64,000 nt of DNA from the NCBI RefSeq assembly GCF_024459955.1, contig NZ_JANFXK010000004.1, positions 62,001 through 126,000 of the forward strand, read 5' to 3'. The DNA is from Anaerovorax odorimutans. GTDB lineage: Bacteria > Bacillota > Clostridia > Peptostreptococcales > Anaerovoracaceae. A program made the translations under genes and the position numbers. This document shows, piece after piece, positions 16,675 to 24,727 of the stretch. Position 1 is the first letter of the stretch, and the number at the start of each line of letters is the position of its first letter. A model generated the notes under the pieces. That model did not search any database, was not told where the DNA came from, and worked only from the letters and a program-made list of their open reading frames with translations.

Positions 16675-17802
16675 TCATTTCCTGTCTTCATGCGTAGGAA
16701 GCTTTTCCCTTGTTATTACTCCTCTGATTAATTTAATATCTCTCCATATAATAAACAACCATCCAATCAATCCGACATAGCCTACCGCAGGTGTAATAAT
16801 GTTCACTAACATCTCAAATGGCAGATACGATCCGAAGAATCCCAAAACTGCTATGATTAAACAGGCTATTACAAACTTTACCGTTTTTTCCTTAGTGAGC
16901 CGGGCAGCAACTGACCACATGAGCGGTACGGCTGTTGTGAAGATCGCAAGGGCCAGAACGACCGCGTAAATGATACCCAGTATCGGCGAAAGCGATTGTG
17001 CCATTGCCAAAGCAGGAACCGCGATCTCACCTACCACGCTAATCTGCGAACCTTCTGCCAGCACCAGAAACAGCGCTCCCGCCGTAAACAGTACATTTCC
17101 GAAAATAACCCCTGTAATAACCTCTGTCCTGTTTTTGGCCTTTGATCCCATTGCGGACATAAACGGCAGACACATTACAATATTCCATAAGGCGTATAAA
17201 ATTCCTGCCATTACCCACGAACCGGAAGCGAGCAAAACATCATGTGTAGTAATGTAATGATTCCAGTTTTCAAAGTCAACACCATGCTTTACGATTACGC
17301 CAATAGCCATAACCATTGTCACAACTATAATCGCCGGCCCTATGAATCCAATGGTGTCAATAACACTGGCCAACCCTAACAATACCACCGCTGTCACTAC
17401 AATTACAAGAATGAGTGACCCCAGCCATTCCGGACCTCCGAATATCTGATGAAAGGTAGATCCAAATCCGGCCATCATTGTCATCAGTGTAAGGAACATG
17501 AATACAGGGACAAACCAGGAAAGAACCGTTCCTACATACTTTCCGCATAAATTCTTGTAACATTCCAGCCCCTGTACATCTCTGCTTTCATTTCCCAGAT
17601 TCATAACAGCGGCTGATGTCCATGCGCCAAGCGCGCCATTGATAACCATTACTCCAATTGCTTTGGCAATACCATAGTTGGTAAAATACTGCATGACTTC
17701 CTGCCCTGTAGCAAACCCTGCTCCGATCAGGAACGCACAGAATGCGCCGGCAATCTTTATCACCATACTGATACGTACTTCGCTTTTTCCAATTTTCAAC
17801 AT
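16675..17802 (-). CDS. YkvI-like membrane transporter (APC superfamily)
   Basis: A 375-residue integral membrane protein with about ten helices, starting with the family hallmark FLIGAGFATGQEV, where the glycine-rich break in helix 1 forms the substrate and ion site in LeuT-fold carriers. YkvI-like proteins have no settled substrate. Its partner in the operon is an alanine dehydrogenase-like enzyme, so an amino acid is likely. I chose ATG 17802 because AGGGAGG lies 9 nt upstream; an upstream alternative at 17829 lies inside the intercistronic hairpin. It is read from the sigma-54 promoter at 19061-19076. Confidence 0.85.
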   Translation of the reverse strand: MLKIGKSEVRISMVIKIAGAFCAFLIGAGFATGQEVMQYFTNYGIAKAIGVMVINGALGAWTSAAVMNLGNESRDVQGLECYKNLCGKYVGTVLSWFVPVFMFLTLMTMMAGFGSTFHQIFGGPEWLGSLILVIVVTAVVLLGLASVIDTIGFIGPAIIVVTMVMAIGVIVKHGVDFENWNHYITTHDVLLASGSWVMAGILYALWNIVMCLPFMSAMGSKAKNRTEVITGVIFGNVLFTAGALFLVLAEGSQISVVGEIAVPALAMAQSLSPILGIIYAVVLALAIFTTAVPLMWSVAARLTKEKTVKFVIACLIIAVLGFFGSYLPFEMLVNIITPAVGYVGLIGWLFIIWRDIKLIRGVITREKLPTHEDRK

Positions 17803-17819
17803 GACGGTTTTCCTCCCTA

Positions 17820-17858
17820 CTGAGGACAAATTTACAATTCACGTAAATTTGTCCTCAG
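17820..17858 (-). promoter_or_regulatory. perfect intercistronic stem-loop
   Basis: CTGAGGACAAATTTAC pairs perfectly with GTAAATTTGTCCTCAG (16 bp) around a 7-nt loop, between the dehydrogenase stop and the transporter ribosome site. No T-run follows, so it is not a classical terminator. It more likely protects the upstream message or masks the transporter ribosome site. Confidence 0.7.
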
Positions 17859-17888
17859 AATACATGATTTCTAAAATCAGATCCCTAT

Positions 17889-19010
17889 CTAATCCAACAT
17901 TGAAAGGTCAAACTCAACATATGGCATTTCCTGATTAATTCCAATCTCAGGATGTACAATCTGTCCTTTAAGCGTGCTGATACATCTGCGGATCGCAGGA
18001 TCATCCGTTGCCGCCTGCTTCAAGCCCTTATTGGCAATGTTCAAAATATACGGCCCGGTAATCATCAGCAGCGCTTCTGTCGCTGTCTTTGGACAGAGCG
18101 ACGGCATATTGGGCACGCAGTAATGCAAAATGCCTTCTTCCGTAAAGGTCGGTTCTCCTAAGGTCGTATAGTGGGAAGTCTCTACAATTTCAGCTCCTGC
18201 AATATCCATGATGAGCGAACATTTTTTCATCTTTTTTACCGTTGCGCGCGTTACGAGCGGTTCTCTTTTTCCCGGTTCAGGGGAAGGGTATATGCAGTTA
18301 ATAAAAACGTCACAGTCGGTCAGCAGTTTTTCTAAAGCGTGCGCTTCATATAAAACGACATCTGCTTCCGGAATCGCTGCCTTCAAATAATCAATCCTGT
18401 TCCAGGATGCTTCGATGATTGTAACCTGCAGTCCCAGGCCAACGGCTACCTGCGCGGCGTTAAAACCCGCATAGCCTCCTCCTAAGACTACGATTCTTGG
18501 CGTGGGCAGCCCATACACTTTTCTCAGCAGAAGACCGGTTCCCCCATTCACGGTTTGGCAGTACTTTACGGATTCCAGCATGGCCATGCTTCCCGCAATG
18601 TCACTCATTGGCTTCATGGTTGGTCTGGAACCGTCATCCAGCACGATCAGTTCCATGGACAGGCCGATGCTCTTTTGATCCACCAGCGCCTGAGCCATTG
18701 GCTTGTCATAGTCTTCGGCTAAATGAAACCAGGTCATAATCATCTGGTCTTCCCTGATTAATCCGAATTCCTGGGGCTGCAGTTCCTTGACCTTTGTTAT
18801 AAACTCAGCCTTGGCATAAATCTCTTCCGCAGTGCCTGCCACCTTCGCGCCTGCCGCTATATAATCCTCATCGGAAAAACCGCTGTTTTTTCCTGCGCTT
18901 TCCTGTATCCAAACCTCATGTCCCGCATCCACTAATCTTTTTGCCCAGATCGGATTCATTGCGACTCTTGTTTCATTTTCCTTAACTTCTTTTGGTGTTC
19001 CTATGATCAT
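17889..19010 (-). CDS. alanine dehydrogenase-like NAD-dependent enzyme
   Basis: A 373-residue cytoplasmic oxidoreductase of the alanine dehydrogenase/transhydrogenase fold, expected to deaminate an amino acid to a 2-oxo acid with NAD. Visible are the N-terminal IGTPKEVKENETRVAM, the catalytic Lys in ITKVKELQ, a His in TWFHLAED, the nucleotide motif VVLGGGYAGFNAAQVA and the C-terminal HYCVPNMPSLCPKTATEAL. The catalytic Asp segment is DIAGAE instead of the usual DVAIDQGG, so substrate range may differ from L-alanine. ATG 19010 has GGGAGG 7 nt upstream. It is first gene of an operon with the YkvI-like transporter, transcribed from a -24/-12 promoter. Confidence 0.85.
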   Translation of the reverse strand: MIIGTPKEVKENETRVAMNPIWAKRLVDAGHEVWIQESAGKNSGFSDEDYIAAGAKVAGTAEEIYAKAEFITKVKELQPQEFGLIREDQMIMTWFHLAEDYDKPMAQALVDQKSIGLSMELIVLDDGSRPTMKPMSDIAGSMAMLESVKYCQTVNGGTGLLLRKVYGLPTPRIVVLGGGYAGFNAAQVAVGLGLQVTIIEASWNRIDYLKAAIPEADVVLYEAHALEKLLTDCDVFINCIYPSPEPGKREPLVTRATVKKMKKCSLIMDIAGAEIVETSHYTTLGEPTFTEEGILHYCVPNMPSLCPKTATEALLMITGPYILNIANKGLKQAATDDPAIRRCISTLKGQIVHPEIGINQEMPYVEFDLSMLD

Positions 19011-19060
19011 TGTGTAACCTCCCATTAAATATTGATTTAACAGCTGTTGCCACTTATTAA

Positions 19061-19076
19061 CGCAAGTAACATGCCA
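19061..19076 (-). promoter_or_regulatory. sigma-54 (-24/-12) promoter of the dehydrogenase-transporter operon
   Basis: On the minus strand it reads TGGCATGTTACTTGCG, matching TGGCAY-N5-TTGC with GG and GC in place. It lies about 50 nt before the dehydrogenase start and next to a sigma-54 activator gene. Confidence 0.85.
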
Positions 19077-19102
19077 TGATATATTGATAATTTAGAAGGT
19101 TT

Positions 19103-19117
19103 AAATTTCAACGTTTT
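19103..19117. promoter_or_regulatory. activator-type site shared with the first sigma-54 operon
   Basis: AAATTTCAACGTTTT is the exact inverse complement of the 15-mer at 6571-6585. It lies 27 nt upstream of the -24 element. The left arm here is TTTAAA rather than TTGAAA, so the palindrome is less perfect than the first copy. Confidence 0.6.
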
Positions 19118-19142
19118 GTCGGATCTCCAAATGGTAAGCACA

Positions 19143-19167
19143 AAAAAAGCGGCGCATAAATGCGCCG
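19143..19167 (-). terminator. terminator of the second sigma-54 activator gene
   Basis: CGGCGCA pairs with TGCGCCG over a four-nt loop, and seven T follow on the minus strand. It lies just after the activator stop at 19195. Confidence 0.85.
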
Positions 19168-19194
19168 TCAAGGACAAAATGCCCCGGTAAAACA

Positions 19195-20589
19195 TCAATC
19201 TAAAAAAACACTTTTTATTCCATATTTCTTTATTTTTCTATTTAAAGTTGATTTGTCGATTCCTAAAGCCTCAGCCAATTCCCTGCTTCCTTTATAGATT
19301 TTCATCTGCGACATTATCATATTTTTTTCGTATTCTTCGACGCAGGTGCGGAGATCATTATAAAGCGGCATGCTGTCTGCCACATTAAGGTCAAAGTTAT
19401 CCAGCTGCTCTATGATTTGAGCCCCCGTCACTTCACTGTCATCTGAAATAATAACAAGCCGTTTAATTATGTTTTGCAGCTCGCGGACATTTCCCGGCCA
19501 CGGATATTTATGCAGGGAGGCCCAGCCGCTTTTGTCGATTTTTAAATCAGCGTCAAATTCTTTATTATATATTTCGAGGAAATGTTTTGCTAAAGGGATA
19601 ATGTCTTCTTTTCGCTCTCTTAAAGGCGGAATTACAATCGGCACTACGTTTAGCCTATAATACAAATCAAGCCTGAATTCTCCGGCTTTAACTGCGTTTC
19701 TCAGCTCCGTATTCGTCGCAGCAATGATTCTCACATCGATGGGAATGTATTCATTGCCTCCTACACGAATGATCTCTTTGTTCTGCAGTACCCTGAGAAT
19801 TTTTCCCTGCAGAGACAGCGGCATAATTCCGATTTCATCCAGAAACAGGGTGCCTCCGTCCGCCAGCTCAAATAGGCCCGCCTTCCCCTTTTCTGAGGCA
19901 CCGGTAAAGGCCCCTTTTTCATATCCGAAAAGCTCAGATTCAAATAAGTTTTCAGGAATCGCGTCACAGTTTACCTTTATAAAGGGCTTGTCCCTTCTTT
20001 TGCTGGAATCGCAAATATAGTTAGCGATTACCTCTTTTCCCGTCCCCGATTCTCCCTGTATCAGTACGGTTATATCTTTTGAGGCCACTTTATCACACAT
20101 CGCAATTGTCTCTTCCATCGCTTTGCTGTCATAAATTATATTCTTCAGTTTCCGGTCCTGCTTCTTATATTGTCCCAGCTGGGTTCTATAGGTTTCCAGT
20201 AATTTTCTGTTTTCCCGCAATTCTTTTTCAAGCTGATTAATATCGGCTACATCCCGTTCGGTTACGACCACCAGCTCAACCTTCCCGTTCTCCAAAAAGG
20301 GAACGCCCGTTACCGTTATCTCGTGTTCGTTGTTTTTCCCCTTTTGTATCAAGCTCTCTTTTTTGCCGCTTTTTATGCATTTTAAGGAAACCACTTCATT
20401 CTCGTCAAAGTAGCCTTCGTTTATTAAATCCCTGACATTTCGCCCGATCAGCTGTTCTTCGCTATACTCGCTCAACTCAGCTGACGCCTTGTTTACCAAC
20501 ACAATATTGCCTTCACCATCCGTGATAAATATGCCATCCCTCACGCAGTTCAAAAGCTTACTAACTTCCTTATAATCAAAACCCCGCAT
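19195..20589 (-). CDS. PAS-domain sigma-54-dependent transcriptional activator
   Basis: A 464-residue enhancer-binding protein: PAS domain (about 5-110), coiled linker, AAA+ domain with GESGTGKEV, the GAFTGA loop and GTLFLDEIGIMP, then a Fis-type helix-turn-helix (LGIDKSTLNRKIKKYG) at the end. There is no receiver domain, so a ligand in the PAS pocket is the likely signal. AGGAGGAG precedes the ATG. It lies directly upstream of, and on the same strand as, the dehydrogenase-transporter operon and should activate it. Its recognition helix resembles that of the activator at 6710-8128, and the two operons share an upstream motif, so cross-regulation is possible. Confidence 0.93.
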   Translation of the reverse strand: MRGFDYKEVSKLLNCVRDGIFITDGEGNIVLVNKASAELSEYSEEQLIGRNVRDLINEGYFDENEVVSLKCIKSGKKESLIQKGKNNEHEITVTGVPFLENGKVELVVVTERDVADINQLEKELRENRKLLETYRTQLGQYKKQDRKLKNIIYDSKAMEETIAMCDKVASKDITVLIQGESGTGKEVIANYICDSSKRRDKPFIKVNCDAIPENLFESELFGYEKGAFTGASEKGKAGLFELADGGTLFLDEIGIMPLSLQGKILRVLQNKEIIRVGGNEYIPIDVRIIAATNTELRNAVKAGEFRLDLYYRLNVVPIVIPPLRERKEDIIPLAKHFLEIYNKEFDADLKIDKSGWASLHKYPWPGNVRELQNIIKRLVIISDDSEVTGAQIIEQLDNFDLNVADSMPLYNDLRTCVEEYEKNMIMSQMKIYKGSRELAEALGIDKSTLNRKIKKYGIKSVFLD

Positions 20590-20786
20590 GTTTTTCTCCT
20601 CCTACATTGCCACAGGTTTTCCGCAAACCGGCTGCTGTTTTGCGGCTTCTGCTTGTTAGTAATATTTGCATTTTCAATAATTCTCGTATTAAAGTTAGAT
20701 TTTAGCTATATTGTATCATATATGGCTTTTTTGGGAAGTGCAAAAATTATGGGAGGAGGTTAGCAACACACTATCGTGCCTTTTTC

Positions 20787-20815
20787 TTGCTATTAAAATC
20801 ACACTTTCGTATAAT
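20787..20815 (+). promoter_or_regulatory. sigma-A promoter of the decayed isochorismatase gene
   Basis: TTGCTA, 17-nt spacer, TATAAT, ending 24 nt before the ATG. The promoter is intact although the gene is not. Confidence 0.7.
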
Positions 20816-20838
20816 AAAGCGTAGTGAAGGAGAATGTT

Positions 20839-21151
20839 ATGAAGGAAAAAAACGGCTTTAATTGTAATCGATATGCAGGCAGACTACATAGGAGAAAAGA
20901 GCAAAAATAATTACTATTCCCATGACCTTATAGAAAAAATCAACGAGAAAATTGCGGTTTTTCAGAAACAGGAAAGCCCTGTCATATACGTCAAAAATGT
21001 TGGCAGACGGAAAAAAGAGCCGTATATTTCCGATTTTGTATATGGGTTCTCGGTTGTTATGCCTATAAAATGTGTCGGGATAAAAGACCGAGGGCGATTT
21101 GCCAATACACGGAAAAAATTGACGGAGGCTAATGTAATTATAGTCGAGTGA
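20839..21151 (+). pseudogene. isochorismatase-family hydrolase, frameshifted and internally deleted
   Basis: An ATG with a good GAAGGAG site starts MKEK, then a run of seven A shifts the frame; with six A it would read MKEKTALIVIDMQADYI, the classic N terminus of cysteine hydrolases of the isochorismatase family, with the catalytic Asp. The chain runs on through IEKINEKI and PVIYVKNV, then jumps from FVYGFSVV to a C-terminal-like end (CVGIKDRGRFANTRKKL). About 70 residues holding the catalytic Cys are missing. So the gene is both frameshifted and deleted. It marks the left edge of the AT-rich accessory island. Confidence 0.75.
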
Positions 21152-21245
21152 TGGATGTAAACCGTTCTCTCGAAACACCCAAATCTATATCTCCAATAGT
21201 TACTTTGTGCCATCTAAGACTAAAATTAAGCGTTAGTTTTTACAT

Positions 21246-21297
21246 AAAGTAAAACACCCGTCCCACGCTTTCAAAATCGGACGAGTGCTTTTACTTT
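21246..21297. terminator. long hairpin after the decayed isochorismatase
   Basis: AAAGTAAAACAC(C)CGTCC pairs with GGACG(A)GTGCTTTTACTTT with a T-rich end on the plus strand. Probably the terminator of the old isochorismatase transcript. Confidence 0.65.
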
Positions 21298-21402
21298 TCC
21301 AATTTGGAGCAACCGTTTACCGGTGGCTCTTTTCTTATCGGTATTATATGCCATGCATTTAAAACGTTTTTCAATCGTTAAAATTTCGATAATTCATCAC
21401 TC

Positions 21403-21515
21403 AAACTCGGCGTGTCCTTTGTCAATCTTAACTTTATTTGCTTATGTTTCATATAAATACATGCCATTTTTTACTTCAATTATATCATTTATTCTGGCTT
21501 ACTGATTTTCCGTTG
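21403..21515. repeat. direct repeat A flanking the TIR-like gene
   Basis: About 113 bp that match 22931-23042 in the same orientation, best in the last 70 bp: ACTTCAATTATATCATTTATTCT is followed by (G/C)GCTTACTGATTTTCCGTTG in both. It ends 16 nt before the TIR-like gene's stop codon. The pair thus brackets that gene. Confidence 0.8.
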
Positions 21516-21531
21516 CCAAAATATTGCCATA

Positions 21532-22773
21532 CTACTCCATTAAATCGAATAACTGCAGCTTTAAGGGGGCGTTAGTTTTAAGCCATTCTCGCCATTTATT
21601 ATATTCACTTTCTCGCCCATTCTGTTTAAATATTCTAAGTGCTAATTGAACATGATCGTCATCATATTGCTCATTTTGATACAGTCTTAAACATGCCACA
21701 ATATTTTGTTCAGCCAAATCATACTTTTTCATATCAAATGCAACTAATGCATAATTATAAAAATATGATGGATTTGATGAAATTTTGGTTACCTCATCCA
21801 AAATTTCCATAATCTCTGAATATTTTTCTTCGCCTAAACCAAACAATAACCGTTGCTTCTGATTTAGCAAAAATGCTCTGAATTCTCCCAAAACACTTCT
21901 ATTGTTTAACATATTCTCAAAATAGTCATTTAAAACTTCCAATCCTTTACTCTCTAAATCATGTTTTATATATGCAGTTATAACACTTCCAATAATCTTT
22001 TCTTGTTCCTCTTCTGCATATGTTGATACTACAGGAATTATGTTTTTTTCCAATATTTCTACGGCTTTGATAGAACCAAGAGCTGCAATACTCGGCAAAA
22101 CAGTTTTATAATATATATCTAAATCCATCATAACCTCTAATTTAGACATTAAAGATTCCGCCAAAGGAAGATTTCTTTGTTTCAAAGCAATAACCAATAC
22201 CTCCCTTGGATCTAATTCCCCAAAATCATTCTCCCTTAAAGTATCAAGTGTTACCTCAGACGATTTGCTTGTTATTAAATTAACCTTTCGCTCAATCCTA
22301 TTTAATACCTCTATTACTGTCGATAAACTTTCACCAGATGCATTACTAGAGAATCCCTCCTTATATATCCTATCAACAAACTCCTGCAATGTAGACATTG
22401 CTTTGTGAACATTTCTAGGTGTATCAAGTTCGAAAAATATTGTCCTCATAATATTTATATCAAAAGGTAATTTTTCTCCATTTTTAGCCATAAGAATAGT
22501 GGGTTTACCTGTTTCATGCCTTCTTCCACATTCATACATCACATTTGCATTTTGTCCAGTAATGTCAACAATACATAAATCTGCTTCTTGTATCAGTTTA
22601 ATAATTTCAGAAGTGATTGATGCAATTGTACTAAGTCTATCTGCACGAATGATATCAAGATCATACTTTTGCAATGCCGTTCCTATTACCATTTCAAACA
22701 GATCATCTGCGTGTTGTCTTATATCTGACCCTTCTTCCCCAATAGGAGAAATTACAAAACAAGTATATTTCAT
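21532..22773 (-). CDS. nucleoside-deoxyribosyltransferase/TIR-like domain protein with helical-repeat C terminus
   Basis: A 413-residue protein in two parts. Residues 1-135 have the flavodoxin-like fold of nucleotide N-glycosidases (FVISPIG at the start, then IVDITGQNANVMYECG with Asp70 and Glu81 in the positions of the catalytic acids), a group that overlaps with TIR-like NADases of defence systems. Residues about 150-413 are helical and look like tetratricopeptide-type repeats (for example FYNYALVAFDMKKYDLAEQN), often sensor or scaffold. No signal peptide or membrane segment is seen. It is transcribed alone, from a promoter at 23052-23079, and is bracketed by direct repeats. A role in anti-phage abortive infection is my inference, not shown. 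Confidence 0.6.
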   Translation of the reverse strand: MKYTCFVISPIGEEGSDIRQHADDLFEMVIGTALQKYDLDIIRADRLSTIASITSEIIKLIQEADLCIVDITGQNANVMYECGRRHETGKPTILMAKNGEKLPFDINIMRTIFFELDTPRNVHKAMSTLQEFVDRIYKEGFSSNASGESLSTVIEVLNRIERKVNLITSKSSEVTLDTLRENDFGELDPREVLVIALKQRNLPLAESLMSKLEVMMDLDIYYKTVLPSIAALGSIKAVEILEKNIIPVVSTYAEEEQEKIIGSVITAYIKHDLESKGLEVLNDYFENMLNNRSVLGEFRAFLLNQKQRLLFGLGEEKYSEIMEILDEVTKISSNPSYFYNYALVAFDMKKYDLAEQNIVACLRLYQNEQYDDDHVQLALRIFKQNGRESEYNKWREWLKTNAPLKLQLFDLME

Positions 22774-22930
22774 CTACATTTCCTCCTCTGCTTAGAATAA
22801 TAATTTGGAGGCTCTTTTTAACCCCAATACTTTATTTTGCAACATATTTCTATCACAATCTAACATTTAAAATACAGCCAATAATCCGATAACCCCCCTA
22901 CCATATAAATAATGTATCCTTGTACTATTT

Positions 22931-23042
22931 AAACTCCGCATGCTTTTCAATTACATTAACTATATTTATTTAATTTCATACAAATATACGCCCGTTTTCA
23001 CTTCAATTATATCATTTATTCTCGCTTACTGATTTTCCGTTG
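22931..23042. repeat. direct repeat B flanking the TIR-like gene
   Basis: Second copy of the repeat at 21403-21515. It lies inside the transcribed leader of the TIR-like gene, just downstream of its promoter. Confidence 0.8.
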
Positions 23043-23051
23043 TACACCTTT

Positions 23052-23079
23052 ATTATAACAAATCCTCGCAGATTAACAA
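23052..23079 (-). promoter_or_regulatory. sigma-A promoter of the TIR-like gene
   Basis: On the minus strand TTGTTA, a 16-nt spacer and TATAAT. The leader would be about 270 nt long and include repeat B. Confidence 0.55.
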
Positions 23080-23315
23080 CCTAAGTGTTACGCAATACAA
23101 GTCCATTTTCGGGGCGGTAGATATAAAATACCGCCGTATACTCCTATTCCGTCTGGAATCTCTTGAAATATAAGATTTCTGGAGTGCCTATAGCGTAATA
23201 CCTGGACAACTAGGAATTATTATTTCCGATTCGGTTTTCTTTTAATAGCCAACAATTTCATATAATCATCAAATTCAGCAGTAGTGCACTAGTCAACAAA
23301 AAGTAGACAGTTATC

Positions 23316-24266
23316 TTAATAAGTAGTCATTGATGGATCCGCGAAGTATTGCCGATACTGTTTTGGAGTCAGGTAGCTCAGAGAGTGAGCAGGACGCTGT
23401 TCATTGTAGAACACGATGTAATCCGCCACTTCTTCTCGGATGTACTCGTTACTCGTAATATGAAGGTCCGTAAAGAGCTCGGCCTTGATCCACCCATTCA
23501 TGGCTTCCATTGCCGCGTTGTCCGTTGGCGTACCGGCGCGTGACATGGAATGCAGGATGTTATGTAGAGGGAGCAACTCGTTGAAGGCTTTTGACGCGTA
23601 TACGCAACCCTGGTCCGTATGGAGCACCATGTCGAGCTTTGGGTATTGGCTTTTGATGTCGATCAAATCATGGAGGCCACTGATATAGGTCATCCGGTCT
23701 CCTCGCTTTCGCGATAGACGAGGGGCCAGAATCTCATGGTTCCACAGGTCCATGAAAACGGTCAGTTCATAGTAGACCCCTTTGAAGGAAATGGCCGTCA
23801 TGTCACTTACGACGCATTGAAGGGGTCCGTTGACCTGGAGTCCTTGCATCAGAAGGTTCGGATAAACTTTAAAAGGGTCTCCCGGTTTTTTATATCGATA
23901 GTGCTTTGACTTGCTGACAATTCCCGCCGTTTTACAGCATTTATGCGCGTAAGGGTTCGACAAGACCAGGCCCGTGTCAAGGCGTATTTTCGCGTTAAGC
24001 CATCGATACCCATGGGAAGGATATTTTTCGTGGTATTCCTTGAACAGCATCAAATTGTTCGCAAAGGTTTTCAAACGCTCCGAAGGATGCTCAAGACGGC
24101 GTTTCCATTTATAAAAACTGCTTCGGTTGATGCCTAAAAGGTCGCAAAGCACCTTTATGGGAAACTTCGCGGAAAGTTCAAAAACTATTTCGAATTCTTG
24201 CTGTTTAAAGAAATGAACTCCTTGTTTTGCCCACCCCCTTTCACTTCGTACCCTTTTTTTGCGCAC
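23316..24266 (-). CDS. IS3-family transposase OrfB (DDE integrase domain)
   Basis: A 316-residue transposase subunit. The N-terminal part has a helix-turn-helix (FPIKVLCDLLGINRSSFYKW), followed by the rve catalytic core: first Asp in VVSDMTAI, second in VLHTDQGC and the Glu in AMEAMNGWIKAEL. It starts with GTG at 24266 if read alone, but in this family it is normally made as an OrfAB fusion by -1 frameshifting; a run of seven A (24254-24260) lies exactly at the crossing point. The catalytic triad is intact, but orfA upstream is interrupted. Confidence 0.93.
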   Translation of the reverse strand: MRKKRVRSERGWAKQGVHFFKQQEFEIVFELSAKFPIKVLCDLLGINRSSFYKWKRRLEHPSERLKTFANNLMLFKEYHEKYPSHGYRWLNAKIRLDTGLVLSNPYAHKCCKTAGIVSKSKHYRYKKPGDPFKVYPNLLMQGLQVNGPLQCVVSDMTAISFKGVYYELTVFMDLWNHEILAPRLSRKRGDRMTYISGLHDLIDIKSQYPKLDMVLHTDQGCVYASKAFNELLPLHNILHSMSRAGTPTDNAAMEAMNGWIKAELFTDLHITSNEYIREEVADYIVFYNEQRPAHSLSYLTPKQYRQYFADPSMTTY

Positions 24267-24544
24267 AATTCATTCGCCTTTGATCGAATTAACGCTTGGA
24301 TTAATTCTTCTTTTGAGATCGATTGATACGATTCCATATCTCCATCGGATCCGGATTCAATGGCAACCGCTGAGATGGATTGGTGCTACTTTACTGGAAT
24401 GCCATGCGCTCGTTTGTAGTCCGTGACGTACCCCTCCGCGCAGGACTTGCTGATTTTATATTGGTCCATCGCGTCCGCTTTACTGATTTCACGGGTGTAA
24501 ATCCGTCTGCCTATGTCTAATCGTTGTTCTTTTGGGTATTTCAT
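24185..24544 (-). pseudogene. IS3-family OrfA, interrupted by an in-frame TAG
   Basis: ATG 24544, with GGAGGTGTC just upstream, opens a 120-codon frame. It reads MKYPKEQRLDIGRRIY and a helix-turn-helix region, then hits TAG at 24386-24388 after 52 codons, and afterwards continues with the typical coiled OrfA end (ISKEELIQALIRSKANEL) to a stop at 24185. The interruption would block the OrfAB fusion unless suppressed. OrfA supplies DNA binding in this family, so the copy is probably immobile. Confidence 0.8.
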
Positions 24545-24727
24545 TTGACACCTCCTATGGATACTTTTGTAGAAGTGTTCCAGGTTTCACTTTAGTGTAA
24601 CCCTTATTAATTACGGTGTCTACAAAAAGTGGGTAGGTGTCTACTTTTAGTTTACCACTACAAACTGTCGATGACATACAAACAATAGACCTTTTTACAC
24701 TCAAACATCCATTAGTAACAGTCGCAA

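Larger units (their letters stand above)
22774..23280. other. 507-bp gene-free leader region of the TIR-like gene
   Basis: No gene is seen. It holds direct repeat B (22931-23042), the promoter at 23052-23079, an AT-rich leader of about 270 nt and a stretch (23100-23280) without recognisable features up to the IS end. Confidence 0.6.
23281..24661 (-). mobile_element. IS3-family insertion sequence, about 1.38 kb
   Basis: Contains orfA and orfB in the usual IS3 order on the minus strand. Imperfect terminal inverted repeats are visible: the left end starts GTAGTG and reaches AAAAGTAGACA, and the right end read inward also starts GTAGTG and reaches AAAAGTAGACA. A second TGTCTAC copy lies inside the right end (24617). 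I could not find a target-site duplication, so the boundaries are approximate. The element lies between the TIR-like and OLD-type genes and disrupts neither. Confidence 0.85.

Noticed and set aside
21403-21515. Repeats A and B as protein-coding remnants (a NDIIEVK-type peptide in both)
   Set aside because: Both copies keep a conserved-looking 15-codon stretch on the minus strand, but it is preceded by the same stop codon and has no start or ribosome site. I kept them as repeats, with coding origin only a possibility.
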